Shown here: positions 45,559 through 59,555 of the stretch, one piece after another
How the letters are laid out: every line of letters begins with the position of its first letter
Position numbering within the stretch: the first letter of the stretch is position 1
Origin: Plutella xylostella
Lineage: Eukaryota; Arthropoda; Insecta; Lepidoptera; Plutellidae
Length of the DNA stretch: 64,000 nucleotides
Assembly: GCF_932276165.1 (NCBI RefSeq)
Contig: NC_063992.1
Span: 5,838,001 to 5,902,000, forward strand
Reading direction: 5' to 3'
The notes under the pieces: generated by a model
The model's input: the letters and a program-made list of their open reading frames with translations, nothing else
Database searches by the model: none
What the model was told of the DNA's origin: nothing
Made by a program: the position numbers and the translations under genes

Positions 45559-48500
45559 CGACGGAACTGTCGCCGCGGCGTCGCGTAGCGGGCCGGAGTG
45601 CGCGCCCCACTGGTCACCGACACTAGCGGTCCGGAGTACGCGCCCCGCCCACAGGTTACCAACACTGCTGTCACTTCACTGCGGACCGGGTTAAATAGCT
45701 AGCCGTTCAGGGCCTTATCACAAAAACTTGACAGTGTTCAACTGATGTTTAGCGCTGTCGAATGCCTTATAAATCTGTTAAATATCATTCTGAGCACCCG
45801 GTAAACGTTGTTAAATATTTTCGTGGTTATACGGTTGGTGTTTTTTGTATGCTACTTTTCTTTTTCTTCATAAGCCCGATTCACGCATTGTTTAGTGCTA
45901 GTGTTAAGCAGACGTAAATTGCTCTGGGCTTGTTGTATAATATTTGCGTAACTTTTGAATCTATCATACACAAATTCCGTCCGCAATGTACGTCTACTAA
46001 ACATCCAGGCTTAACAGTGTGTGATGCGAGCTTTACGTCAAACATTGTATGACAAAGGCGAACATAATAATGTTTTTATACCCGTACTCCTTGAACCTGA
46101 AATGTAAACTTAATTTAGTACTATATATTACCTATACATATAGTAAACCACTTCAGCTTGTACTTATATTGTTGATAGTGAGGGACGACCTTCACCATCA
46201 TCTGCATAATAATACTTAGTTAAAAAAAAACTCAAATACAGATTGTCGCAACATACAGTGGCATTGCAATCAAAATTATGGTCACATAACTAGAGATTCT
46301 GAATAGACATTCACATATATATGTGGCCACGTTTCGGTCTTGAATAGGTATTGACCTAAAAGTTAAATTGTAAATGCTTTATTATCAGATAACAATACAA
46401 TCGTGATATTCACGCCGATATACGAAATTTTATATTAATATTTTCCCCACAACTGTTCGTCTTCGATACGAACAATATTTTGGTCAGTTGTAGGTTTAAT
46501 TCGCGAACTTAATTAGAAGACATAAATAATTAAATACATTAGGGTTTTATTTTATTTTATCGGATGTGTAAGTAAAGTAAAAACACCAAGTTTGTGCCTA
46601 TTATTCTGATGGCCGAATTCCAATATGTACCGACCTAAACAATTCTGCTTTTTGTAGGAAGCAAAAATAAATAAGTCCTTCTATTATGTATGTTATGTAT
46701 AATGAAATAAATATATTTTACCCACAACAAAATATACACTTCTTGGAGAGGCATGTGTCAGCAGTGGTCGATTGTTGGCTATTGATGAATATGTTTAGAT
46801 AAAAATACAGTCACGTACTCATTACTACTGAGAAAAATACGCAAATTAATACTATGGTTACAGCATCTGTCACGGGGTTAATAGTAATTAAATACTGGAT
46901 TATTGCACTGCCATAAGTTTACTACCGCATTTTTATCCTCCATGCGATCAAGCTCAACGTAATACGAACTTTACTGTCTTCCATACTAGAAACCATGCTA
47001 ACATACTAACGAACTTTCTAATTCTGAAGTCAAAAAGTCTCAAATAATGGCGTTTTCGGGCACATATATTGGAATTTTATTTAAGTAAGAATAATTAAAT
47101 CTTAATATATTTAGATACGCTCGGGATTAGGCTCTCTTGCAATGTAAAAAAAATAGCTTATGACACCAGCTAGTCTGTAATTATATATTTACTTCGGTTG
47201 TGCTCTGGCAGTGTCTGTATATTGTGACGATTATTATGTACATAAGGTATGCATATGTATTCTGTATATTGATTCGAAGGTTTTTTCAGAGAGCTTGCTT
47301 GAGAGCGTTATGATATTGTAAGAGGTTTTAGATCAGACCGTCTCTTGACCTATATGTATTGCTAATGATAAACTTTTGTAAATAGGGCGTTTTGTAACTT
47401 AAACTAGTTTCAAATTCGCCAAGACTTTCACGAAATTGTAGCACTTACATTGACGAATTTATTTAATTATACTTACTAGATTTATTTTTGTTGATGAAAT
47501 TCGCATATTACTTACAATACATAAGCGTTAAACGATTAAAGTGATAAAATGAACACCAGAAATAGGTAACCCATTTTTTGTAAATAATATATTGTATTAC
47601 CTTGACTTGATATCGAAAGCTTAAATGAATAAAACTATTTAACGTTTTTATATAGTTTTAAGATGATACTCAGATATGAAGGTAAAATGGTCCTATTAGG
47701 GATTAAGTAAGATCTGTCTATTTTTTATCGAGGACTGTTTTCAGATTGACCAGAGTGTATGTGATTTTTAACTATTTTTAATGTCAAGTTGCACGGTCAT
47801 GGAGTCTCGCTAGATTAAATTTTAATTTAATTCTGGATATATATTTTTTGCCATTACCTAATACATACTCCTTTAGTATAAAGGTTATTTTACCCTATGT
47901 CATAGTTACACTATGGATTGTGAATGTTATTAAGAGTAAGCATTTAATAAGTGCTAAGATCTTAGCAGATTCAATAATTTAATCATATATTTTACGATAC
48001 GCTAGTGGCAACACAGATGGCAAATCTAAAATGACTGTAAAATAGTGATTGTAATTATTGTGTCTCTTATTATCTTATGAGCTTATGAAATAAACATTTA
48101 TGAGAATTGTTAGAGCTTGTTAATAAGTTCTCGTGTTAAGGCTCGTTTGATTTTGTTAAGAATACCTACATATTATGTTAAATTCTTCATTTGCAATAAA
48201 TATTTAAATAAAATTAATATTTTGTGAATTTTTTGTTTTTGTTAGATCTTCATTTGGCGTTGAGGCAGACTTATAAACAGAGACTTTATGGGATGACTAC
48301 CGTGTACTTATCATGTTAAACATTCATGCTAGAGGCATAATATAACTGGGATATCCATTCATATAACCTGCCCATATGCCATGCATATGCCCATATGCCT
48401 ATGACCATAGAGAAAAGAACACTACGTTTTACCTGACCATGCCCCCTGAGCTACCCTGTATAAAAATATACTCTATGGTACCCACAAGATGTTATGGGCT

Positions 48501-49165
48501 ATGATCGCATGAAAACCTCCGAAAATATAATAATGAAGTTTTCTGTATCTAAATAAATATGTAGGTATGAGGCTGAGGTATGAGGTCATACGATACTGCT
48601 CCTATGAAAAGGACATGATCATCAAAAATGCACAGAGTATGTTGTTTTGTATGGCACTATTGGCACTTGTACTGGCTATATTTATTTAAAAAAATGACGA
48701 ATTTGGACTCTGTCATTGAATGATATTTACATGGCGTTTCCTTTTCCGTTCTCGTTCTCTTTTTGCCAGAAAAAGCTTCTACTCGGCGGGTCATAGGTGG
48801 TCATGGGCCATGGCGCACATATGCTCTCTAATCTACACGCCCCCCCCCCCCCTCCCCCCATATTGTGGTTATTATTCTGAGTATGTGGCAACCACAGATT
48901 AGAGAGTACAGTGTGAAGTGTCAAATATCGCATACACTAAAGACAGTTATTCCAAAATGTCACACTCACAGATTATTTATAGAGCCTAAAGCCTATGATG
49001 TTTTTTGGTGTGTGATGCTGAATTTAAGTTTATTAAAATTTGTTTATTTTTTATAAGGGTTTCTATAAAGTAGCTACATAATTGTTAAGGCAGTAATTTT
49101 ATTTGGTTTTGTTCTTATTTATTGAAGTGTATAGCCCACAAATTATTGTAAGTTAATTAATCGCA
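45559..49165. other. EAF 3' UTR and intergenic DNA
   Basis: Long AT-rich stretch with several AATAAA signals (about 46,700, 47,630, 48,080 and 48,197), any of which could end EAF transcripts. A C-rich tract (48,838-48,858) lies upstream of the TAF6-like gene. No further gene was seen. Confidence 0.55.
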
Positions 49166-52100
49166 ATGTCTAATTCTACAAGTTTAAAAACACATTCTAA
49201 AAAGGTAAATAGCAGCAGAGACAGGGACAAAAACCGATCAGTTGCATCAGAATCTGGTGGATCCAGCCAGTGCGATACCCCGCCACTTATTGAAAAGGTA
49301 AATTATTTTGGTTATCTTTTAAAAACCCACTTGAATGTAATGAGTAGGTATACCAAATAACACTTTAAAGTAATACTATTTCTATACCTATTGTATACTG
49401 TATACATAAAGGACACAGTTTAAGTAAAGTTACAAGATAAAAATACAAATATATTATACAATACAAATACTATCTTGATGTTGTACGTACATCAAGCATG
49501 TGAAAATTAAATAATGTGCCTTTCAAGGCGACTTTGATACAATTACAATAAAAAATATCACTGTTTTTAGGATGGTGCCTCTTCTTCATCACAAGGCAAG
49601 TATGCCGGCATCGGTGTTGAGTCTGTGCAGTGCATGGCGGAGCAGGTGGGGGCCGAGATCACTACTGATGCTGCTACAAACCTGGCCGAAGACGTCAGTT
49701 ACAAGCTACGACAGATTATCCATGTATGTATATTTTTATAAACATGTTAATTACAATACTTATTAAATTCATTTGATGCTTACAGATGTAGGTACTTAAG
49801 TGGTTGGAAGTAAGTCTTGTTTCTAAGACTTCTTGACTTGACTTGATCTATAAAAATTGACCCAAATGTTCCAGACTATTGCCGCTCGCAGTGAGTTGAT
49901 GATGAAGTCACAAGTTGACGCCTGGGATGTAAACACAACTCTGATGCTATCGGATACCAGCCCGGTGGTCGGAGCCTGCACTCCCCACTATGTGACATTC
50001 GGTGAAGAGGAGTTGTGCTGCCAAGTTGTAAGTGTTAGAAGAAAGTATATATATATGTATATGAGTATATAAATTAAGTGGTTATTGAATGTAGTATGTG
50101 TGCTGTACAGCAATAAATATAAGATATACGTGGGTGGTCTGAAAAGTTTCCGACCTAACATAGATACAAGATTTTTTTTCTTAAAATTTATTTTTATTCT
50201 TCTACATACTCTCTCATATAGTAATTAGGCGGTGCCAAAACTCGGATTTATTGCGCCTAAACTGCCCCAACAGAGCATTGGAAATGTTCATACGAACACG
50301 TCGTTGGTCTGACGTTAGCAAACGCGGCAGCCAATGCGCGGACAGCCTTCTCATGCCTAAATCTTGATTTAATATGTGACAAACACGTTCCCTGGACATT
50401 TTCATTGCCTCTGCTATCTCTCTCACTTTAATTCGGCGGTCATCTAACACCATTTGGTGAACTTTAGCGATGTTATCGTCAGTAGTTGCAGTTTTTGGAC
50501 GTCCCGAACGTTCATCATCTCCGAAGCTCTTACGACCACATTTAAATTCGGCTGCCCAAAATTTTACTGTGGTAAATGACGGATGGACACAGAATCTAAC
50601 TCATCTTTGATTTGCGTAGGGGCATTCCCTTTCAAAAACAAATATTTTAAGACAGCTCGATACTCGATTTTTTCCATTTTAACAGAAATGCTCACATCGA
50701 CTCACTCAAACGACTGTAAAATATAAACCGCGCGTCAAAAATGGCTGAAACTTTGAAGTGTTGCTTTCAAAAAATGCATAATTACATTCCCTGACTTTCA
50801 TTGATGTGTGCTACCATCTTCACGTTGAGGTCGGAAACTTTTCAGACCACTTACGTACATATAATTTAACAAATAGTAGTTATCTAATTTATTTATTTAC
50901 ATACTTGTGTATTCTTTGCTTATTTTTCTCACAATAATATTTAGTTAATAAACATATGTCTTCAAATTTCAGGAAACACTTCAGAATGTAACAGAGTGTG
51001 CAATGACAACACAAAGCTATGTCTATGCCAGTCTGCCCACATTGTCCGTAGAATGGATCACGGACGAGAAGAGTGTCAGTAGCAACAGTAACCTGAGTGT
51101 GCCATTGCAGAATTATTATACTAAAGTAGCAAGAGGTAAGATACACAGTGTTACACACATGAATAAATATAAAATCTCTTTATATCATCAAGTCATACTG
51201 TATTACCCGGAATAGGCAATATACATCGACATATCTGTGAAATACCCTGACAAATATCTGTTAAATATGGTTAAAACTTGTTTATGGTGATAGGATACTG
51301 TCCAGGGTAGAAGTAATTAGAGCCATCTTTCCACTCTGATAGCATGATTCATACAAATTGTATCATTTACAGTAATGCATTACCCCTAAGATATCAAAAT
51401 CTCATTTTCAAAACAAATTTTGTTTCCAGACATAATATTTTTCTAAACTATTTTGTTTTTCTTTTCAGCAATTCTAAACCTGAAGAAGAAATTAAAAGAC
51501 ATAGCAGTACAAGATCTCACAACGAATACTCGCATTGGGCCGATATTCCCAAATCTGTTCAACCTAGCTGTGTTAGTATTAAATGACGATAATCTCAAGG
51601 CTCTCAATGTTCCTGCTAAGAAGCCTCTACAGTGCAATGTGTTGGATATGATGGACGCCCTTTGTTCAAACCCATGCAGTTTGGACACGAATATTCAACA
51701 ACAGGTAGGATATCTTGTTACATAAATTCCAAAGAGAACAGAGACTTTTACTGTCTACATATCTAAACGCTACTCTCTCTGTGGTCTTGCCGGAATATCA
51801 AACTTTGGACATCTTTCTGTCCAAACTTTGATATTCCGGCAAGTTATAGGCTGAGCCTCTACTAGGGACATCCACGATATAAAACTCCTGTGAGCAACTC
51901 GCTGTGCGAGCATGCGTGTCTGTACTGAACACTAATTATTTATTTTACACCATCATTATTCACAGGAGGCCTAAAATAAATCATATTATGTTCAATGATA
52001 AGATCATCCCTTAATTTTTAAATTCGGTATGTTTATAGGTTTTTAATAATGTTATTTTTGTCTTTTTCAGTTTCAACGCTTATTTCCTGTGATGGTATCT

Positions 52101-53689
52101 AATATTTTAAGTAACGGTAGTTTATCAGAGAAAATGGTAGCAGTATTAACAAAAATCACAAGAACATGGCCATCTTTTGCATCCATGGGTAAGAAGAATT
52201 GCATTGCACTATTAGTAAGTTGTTTACATAGCCAAGTACATATTAATTTATTTACTAACATAATCACAACTTACAGGTAAGGAGATTCTTTTCGACTACC
52301 TCTCAAAAGGGCCTAAAACACAACTGACTGCTCAAATGATTAAGTGCCTTACGGCGCTAGGCAGACCGGCGCTTATCGAATGTCTGTCGGAGCATTTAGA
52401 CTATATCGATGACGTTATGAACGAGCCGAGAAAAAACCACATCCAATTGGGATTGAGGGAAACCTCGTTGGTAAGTCGAGCTACATCATTATTATTGATT
52501 TTCATTGATTCCAACTTGCGATAGGTAAGAAGACATCTAAATAAAAATACAGTATTTCGGTGACAAATACTCTGGGGGTGGCCGAATGCTTTATGCGAGT
52601 AGTGGTGATTAAACGGGAAATTGTATGGCGTGGGAAAGACGCCACCTAGCAGTACAAGTGCTGCCCTACGGTTTCGAATAACCAATACTGTGTAGGCCCT
52701 CTCAGCTCTAGTTGGCCTGGCTTTTATAGCCATGGTAAGAAATTAGCCTGTCAGAATAGCGTCAGTCGCTGACTGCCCATTATCAAATCAGTCAATTTTA
52801 AAGCAAAAAAAAATAGATTTTAAAATTAGTAAATTAAAATTTGGTGCTTTCAGAATATCGCTAACATAATGTACATTTTCAGGATGCGTCCACCTGCTTG
52901 CTTAGATCTGAACTGACGACGTATCTAGAAGACTACGTGGCCACAGACTACACTCTGTACGAGATGCTCGGCGACTCTGTGATGCCGCGGCGCACCTTGT
53001 TCCCTATACCAGGTACATTTAACCGTTAAATTTGATGCATGGTATGTTTATTTAAATTCCATATAGAAAAAAATCCATTGGTAGATGCTAGATTTCAACA
53101 GTTTCGGCCAGTCGAATGTTAGGACGAGGCCTTATACGTAACGCCATCAAATAAATATATATGTAATAAATATATAGCTAGGCAGAACCTGTGTGGGTGT
53201 CGGACAGCTGATATATCTACACAAATACATAGATAGATAGATACTAAAGCAAATCAAAGCTCTTATTATAGTGTACAATTACTATTTACAGAACCAAAGA
53301 AACCCCCAACGGACGCCACATCACAAGACAGCCAATCAGAAGACGAGATGCCGTATTTGCCATTCAAAACATTATCGAGGAGGTCAAAAGTAAAGCTGTT
53401 CCCTAGAAATCGAATATTAGAAAGCAGCATTCACAGAGAGGCCGTATTCGAGCCCGTGCGCTTCAAACCTGAAAGAATACTCTGTAGGATACCTGTTAAA
53501 GTGAAAAGTTTTAGAAACTTGCCAGTGAAAAAGGACAGAGCGGCGCAGGCGCACATGCAGAGACCAATATACAACGTAAATCGGTCGGTTAATGGCGTGG
53601 CGGTGGCGTGTGGTCTACTCAACAGATTTAGGTATAGGCTCAACAATAACTGCAAACCATTTCCTATATTTGGAACGTACATGTTGTGA
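49166..53689 (+). CDS. TAF6-like histone-fold and HEAT protein (SAF6/TAF6L type)
   Basis: A nuclear transcription co-activator subunit. Nine exons: 49166-49297, 49571-49723, 49875-50027, 50973-51135, 51469-51704, 52071-52188, 52277-52470, 52883-53012, 53292-53689; 558 residues with consistent phases. After a Ser/Lys-rich leader, the histone fold begins at IGVESVQCMAEQVGAEITTD and runs through LAEDVSYKLRQIIH and VDAWDVNTTLML. The TAF6 C-terminal HEAT region follows (AILNLKKKLKDIAVQD to about GRPALIECLSEHLDYID). A basic C-terminal region (RRSKVKLFPRNRIL) is divergent. The weak match of the post-histone-fold linker to canonical TFIID TAF6 favours the SAGA-specific paralogue (fly SAF6, human TAF6L), but TAF6 itself cannot be excluded by eye. 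Intron 3 holds a mariner relic. Confidence 0.8.
50129..50855 (-). mobile_element. Internally deleted mariner element (727 bp)
   Basis: The ends cgtgggtggtctgaaaagtttccgacct and its inverted partner (aggtcggaaacttttcagac) match over about 28 bp, and TA flanks both sides (50127-50128 and 50856-50857), the Tc1/mariner signature. The minus strand keeps the N-terminal transposase half (start near 50,680, helix-turn-helix part IKVREIAEAMKMSRERVCHILN), interrupted by frameshifts and a stop. Coding similarity stops at EFWHRLITI, just before the first catalytic Asp, so the DD34D core is gone. A full mariner is about 1.3 kb. Confidence 0.92.
51786..51843. repeat. Near-perfect 26-bp hairpin in TAF6-like intron
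   Basis: The arm starting cttgccggaatatcaaac pairs with the arm ending ctttgatattccggcaag across a 6-bp loop; one mismatched position is visible. It lies 80 bp after the exon 5 donor. It may be a minimal foldback relic or an RNA hairpin. Confidence 0.8.
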
Positions 53690-56074
53690 AAGTAAATCGA
53701 TTGTGATATGTTTAATGGTGTTTAGTTTTATTTACGTAGTTTCAGTTTCAGCTTCTTCGTTTTGTTCTAGTCAACAGTACAGGCTTACAAATAAGCTAAC
53801 CCCTAAAAAAGGTATTTTTTACTATTCCGATACCCGATTAATCAGTAGTTAATAAATTGGTACTGAATGAACACTGCCTACAACTACTAAAAATTAGCTT
53901 TCATTTCCTTTTCCACAATAAAATTGATTTTCCATTCGGCGTAAAATTTACTTTGAAACACACAGGTTTCGACTCTTTACGTAAGTCAAAAAGTTGAAAT
54001 TTCTATATAACAGCATCAATTTTAAACCAATTTTAAAGTGTCAATAAGGTCGATAAATTCAGGAGAAAATATTAAAAGGAGAACAATTTACGATTATTAA
54101 CTACTGACATCTACTGTAATTTTATCTGAAAGAATGGTATTGCATTTCATTGTTAATAAAACTGCCAGATTTGGCCCACAGGATGCTAATTTAAATCTGT
54201 GATCATCAGACACGTGGCTTAAACTTATAACTTAAACTTATAGAGGAAGTTTTCATTATGACAATAGAAACATCCACCAGGTACATTACAATGTATTAAC
54301 GGTAGAGAACTTGGAAACTGATCGTCGCCTCATGAAAAAAATAGTTCCACTTGGGAATCAAGGTGGAAAAAACATACACTTTACTATACAGAGTGTACAA
54401 AAAATGTTAAGTAAACTAAGCCGAAAAGGAGTGGGACTTCTGAACATGGGGTTCCTAATGAACAAACTTGAGTAGGTAAGTATACGCAATTTTTTCTCTA
54501 TGGATGCTTTGTTGGTCACGTGCACGTGACTTTGCTAAGCATTCTTTTTTATTCATACTAGACTTGCACCACCCTGTATAGGCGCCGACTCACACTGTCG
54601 CGACATCAGACGGATCCCTGCGGTCACAGAGTAAAAATAGAGAAAGCACCGTGAGAATGTTGCAGACTCAACCGCATTGGCCAATCAATCGGTTTTATCT
54701 CTGCGGTGTTCGGGGTGGCGAGGGGTCGCTGCGGCCAGTGACTTCACACTGTGGCCGCGCCTCTGATGTATCCTCCAATCGTTGGTCTGGCTGTCGGGCT
54801 GTTGGATTCACGTCAAGATGAAGATAGGCATGGAAAAAATATAAACTTGGCTTAAGAGTAGGTAAGTCGGGAAGTCCTCTTCTGATTTTGTCGAAGTAGG
54901 TACGATACATAAACGATAACAGCATATTATTATTACCCTTGTTACACCTAGCCTAGGCGAGACAGTATTCTCGGCCGATTCCTCGACCAAAGAACGGCAG
55001 GCCTCAGCCAATCTACTCGGTAGGTGTAATCAGGGTAACTGCATCTATGGCCGTCTTTCCTGCAGCAAATCATCTTCAAATAGAAATACAACCAAAGTAT
55101 TCCACTGCCCAGTGTATTAGTAATAGTAACCCACGAGCGCGGGGGCGTCCCACGGGGGCGAGGCGCCGGCGGCGCGTCTCCAATCTTATGCAACATCATA
55201 ATAACATTACACCCACGGAGGCTCATCACTTTTAACTTATTTATTGTTTAAACTCACTTTGTGTTACTAAATGTGCTTCGGACACGGAACACAGACGGGT
55301 TGTATGTTACAAAGTTGTTGGGTATTATGAATTACAATTGGTTTGGAATACCTCCGCTTTGGTATAGTGAATTACTGTGCATTTAATTATATGCAGGTAC
55401 CTTAGGAATATCATAATATAAGTATTTTTATAATGTGGACTTACAATTATAATAAATATTATTTGTGTTTCTGAGCTCTACAATCGACGACGGCTCGTCA
55501 GGTTTTGGAAATGATTTACTAAATAGCAAGTAAAATTATTTATAAATACAATGATCTAATCTTTATTCCGTAGTTCCCACAGGAACATTTTTTTGGCTGA
55601 GAGAAGCTCGAAGGGCAAAAGAAAGTTCTAATTGAAACTTTGTCAACGCGTTGAATTCTTTTACTTGAAATTTTTTAAGGCCATTTCTGCTGACCACTGA
55701 GTTAATGTATCTTCTTTATTTTTCCAGTATATTTTTTTACTGATAACGTCTTATGTTATACTTGTTATGTATTTTTTATATTAATTTGACTTATTCCAAA
55801 GAAACTCATGCCTAAACTGGAATATTACTGTGATGCATGGGGAATACGAGTTTTTACACCGTTTGAGTAGATACGATAATAACGTGCATTTGTATGGCGC
55901 ACTCCACGCCATACAAATTAGAGTACATTTTAACAGCTGGATCGGTTAAGAGAAACCTCCACTTGACCATCTGTATATAATATGTCACGTACCCAGAAAA
56001 AGCATTACCTACTAGATATTACAGCCTATATGCAGCGAGCACATGATTCGATACTATTTTCGAATCTACACGAA

Positions 56075-56190
56075 GGGTAACTTTCACCAAACGCTAAACG
56101 TATTTAAATCAAATTTTAAATACATTTTGTACTAACTGACAGACATATGACAGGCTACTAAATACGTTTAGCGTTTGGTGAAATTCCACC
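56075..56190. mobile_element. 116-bp MITE with strong inverted ends
   Basis: The left end, tttcaccaaacgctaaacgt, pairs perfectly with the right end, acgtttagcgtttggtgaaa. The right side is followed by TAA; the left flank is GAA, perhaps a decayed TAA. It has the 'caccaa' block of the 42,272 family. Confidence 0.78.
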
Positions 56191-58636
56191 TAACATATGG
56201 AAAAAACAAATGTCACTTTTAAAACTAACTTTGCCTTACATTTTGACAGTGACAGTTGACGATACGCAACGTTAACGGAGGATCGAAACTTGTGCTCACG
56301 ACTCTGATTACTGATCGAGAAGCTTAAAAAACCAGACACGTGACTGTGGATATGTGTCAGTATTACATCACTGATGGAATCACATTCCTCATCACGAGCT
56401 ACACTCGGTAGGTACCTACAGTTCTACGATGACGATGACGGCGGCGGCACATCAAAGCACTGTTTAAATAAATCATACTAACACCGAGATGACACATCGG
56501 GGGAACCTCCACATTTTATTTATTGGTCTTCCTCATGTCATCTAAGGTCATTTTGCTTCTAGGTACAGTCAGCAAAATATATATGTGTGCCAACCCAGCG
56601 CAAACAGCCTCATCCTTAAACTCATGGGAAGAAAATAAAATGTTTTCGATACATACAAACAATGTCTATTGTTTAAGTATTTTTATGTCACGCGTATCAC
56701 CCTTCATCGTCAATGAATCATAAAATTAAAGTGTCTGTGTAGCTCTTTTGCTGAATGTACAATCAAGGTTAATAGAGAAAAAACAGAGCATTTTATGTAT
56801 TAAAATTCAAAATGGAATTTTATAGGTGATCGGTCGATGTCTCGTTGGGTAGTACCTAATATAAATAGGTGTAAGAACGAAAACTAGGGCCTATTGACAG
56901 ATTATCAGTAAGATATACATCTTCTAGATTCTAGGTAGGCAGTAGTATTTAACGGCCGCTGGACTTTTGAGTCGTGACTCGTGTCGCATACTTTATTGGT
57001 TTTCCCTGACATAGAGGAAGCTTTCCAGTGCACTTGTCATTAATCATTGTCACGGCTTCCATCAACATCATGACTCAATCAATCGACATGGGCTCATCAC
57101 AAGATAAACCTACACTCACAAGCAATGAAAAAGTTCCACCCAAAAATATTATTTGTTTACTTACTACATTTCATTTTATTGTCAGCTTACAAAAGATGAA
57201 ATCTCACTCTACTAGAATTTAAATTCGCCAAATACAATAGTGAAGTTGCAAGTTAAGACACACATAAAAAAAATTGTAGGTAGGCAATCTGTGACCGAAC
57301 CAAATACGTAGAGGTAAGTATATGTATCGTCAACTACCTCATATAAGTACCTATTGGCAATATCAATCATGAAGCGTCTAGGACGCGCATAGCAAACTGG
57401 CTCAATCAGCGTCATTTGCATATATTTAATTAAAACGTTATAAAACGTGCATCACTATTCCCCGTCGTGGCCGGCCATAGCTCACCTGACAATTAGTATT
57501 AAAATATATTGATACAAGGTGTCAGAAAATTACGAGTACCTTGTAATAGGGCTATTATAAATGCACCGCGGGTAGGGAGAGTATAAATACGGGTATTTTA
57601 AGGAGTAGGTTCAACTCCTTGTTACTGGAAAAGATGGATAATATAGAGTATATTTATGTGTTCTACAAATATACTTGGGCATTAAATGGTCGACCCTGTA
57701 ACCCTAATTTTTGCTTTACAGAGTTCGCGTAGAAATAACTGTCCTTGTCTTGTAGATACGATGGTCACCCTAGTGTACCGAGGCACATGCTAATTGCCCG
57801 TGATTAGTGACTTGTAGGTGGTTCCGCATTTACATATTTTGAGAATTTCAATCATTTGCCAATACGCAAATAATACTCCCTAATAATGGTGTTACGTTTC
57901 AAACTGCTAACAGAGTATGTCCCATTTATACTTAGGTACATACTTACCTACATTTTTTTGCCCGCTATGGCAAAAGAATGGAAAGAATGAAAGGTTGGGT
58001 AGTTTACGTTGATGATCTATTAATTACTGCATCGAGATCATTATTATTGTTATTATTAGATAAAAAATACAACGAACTAAATGGAATGTCAGTGTAAAAG
58101 AAACGTCTGCACCTCATTTTGTGTTTTGTTAAGTAAATAAATAACTTCTCATGTTTGAAAAACCTGCCTGTGGTGACAGTACCGCTTCTGTCGAAGTAGG
58201 AGCAAGGCCAAGATCTAGTTATTCTATCTGAGATGAGGAGTAAGACAGGGTAGGTACTAGGTATGTATAAAAAAGAAAGGTGTTGTAAGTAAGGCATGCA
58301 TGAATGTTACTGAACTGCTCTGCAGCATTGTGAATTTTTTGTTTGGCTGTCGACTTGCCAATGGATACGTGTTGCCAGTTTTGATAAACTCCTGAAAGGT
58401 TAACATTAAATTATAATATACCTTAACAAAAGCCAAGGTGATATTACTGTGTGTGGTGTGCATTTTGTGCAATAAATACATATTACCTATAAAACTACAA
58501 AACATTTTAGAAGTTTCGAGGAAAAAATGACAAAGGAAGAATCCGGTTGTACAAATCTGATCATGATCTCATAGATGCTTATCTCCCAATTACCTATTCA
58601 CTAGCAGCTGTACCCGGTGCAGGGGTCACTCTAGCC

Positions 58637-58719
58637 CACGAAAAACGAAGTTTCAGAGCGCTGTTGCGCTATCCAGGCTCTATCTCGTTGTAAAAAACGT
58701 ACCGGTTGCATAACAGCTT
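58637..58719 (+). repeat. Interspersed repeat fragment shared with 4083-4168
   Basis: The string acgaaaaacgaagtttcag and the following blocks (ggctctatctcgttgt, accggttgcataacagct) match the 4,083 copy with changes. A SINE begins immediately after it. Confidence 0.6.
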
Positions 58720-58722
58720 TAT

Positions 58723-59036
58723 TTCTATTCTATTCTCTGTGGGGGTGTAAGTACCCGCACCTGGCTCTCTCGAGTGGAACCTTTGTGCATATCCCCAAGG
58801 TCTAAACTGCCTTCCTAAGCTTGGACCATTTCCCACCACGCTGGTCCACTGCGGGTTGGTGGGTTCACATATCTAGATGTGCTAAATCTAGATATGCAGG
58901 TTTTCTTCACAGTAAGAGCGATGGTATACATTGTACTTAAGTTAAAAGAACTCATTGGTACATTTCAGCGCCGGGATTCGAACCCGCATCTCTCGCGTGA
59001 GAAGCGGGCGCTTATCCGACTGAGCTACCACCGCTC
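58723..59036 (-). mobile_element. tRNA-derived SINE, copy 3
   Basis: A minus-strand copy, with tRNA head at the right end (gagctaccaccgctc as reverse A-box region; gggattcgaaccc as reverse B box) and tail ttctattctattctc at the left. A small deletion is present in the body near 58,905. No clean target duplication was found. Confidence 0.9.
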
Positions 59037-59555
59037 GCACGCTACGTGTCACGCTAGAGTATCCCCACAAACAAGCGATCATGCCGACATGCCTACCAAC
59101 AGTACCAACCGACTGGTACCGTATTCCTGTCAAATAAACGGTTCCAAAGCCATATACCAATCGATCGTCGATGAGAGTTAATTAAGAAGAAACCTCTTTT
59201 GCTCCGCAGTTCTCCGCACTATCGGTTTAGGTAAGTATTTATAATTTTATTTTCACCCCCAGACTCTTTTGATGAGAGTTAATGGGTAAGTATACCACTG
59301 TGGGATTTATGTCTTTTTCTGTCCACTTTTTTTTCTTCTCAGTAAGGAAGTTAAGCACTATCGCCTTGAAAACGCTGAGTTATGAGGAATAGGGTGCGTG
59401 TGTACTGTAATGAATAGTAGATTAGATACAATAGGTTTAATCGAATTTTATAGATTTTTGGATCAAAGTTTTCATAAAAGAGTCAATTTAATCCTATTTT
59501 CTGACTTAAAAAAGTATAAGTAACTACTTAGAGACTATTATTTTGTAGATTGTTA

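Noticed and set aside
50214..50453. Helix-turn-helix protein gene
   Set aside because: It is the N-terminal half of a broken mariner transposase within matching TIRs.
55130..55185. GC-rich patch (gcgcgggggcgtcccacggg) as rRNA or CpG island
   Set aside because: Too short, with no match to rRNA that I recognise and no gene start nearby.
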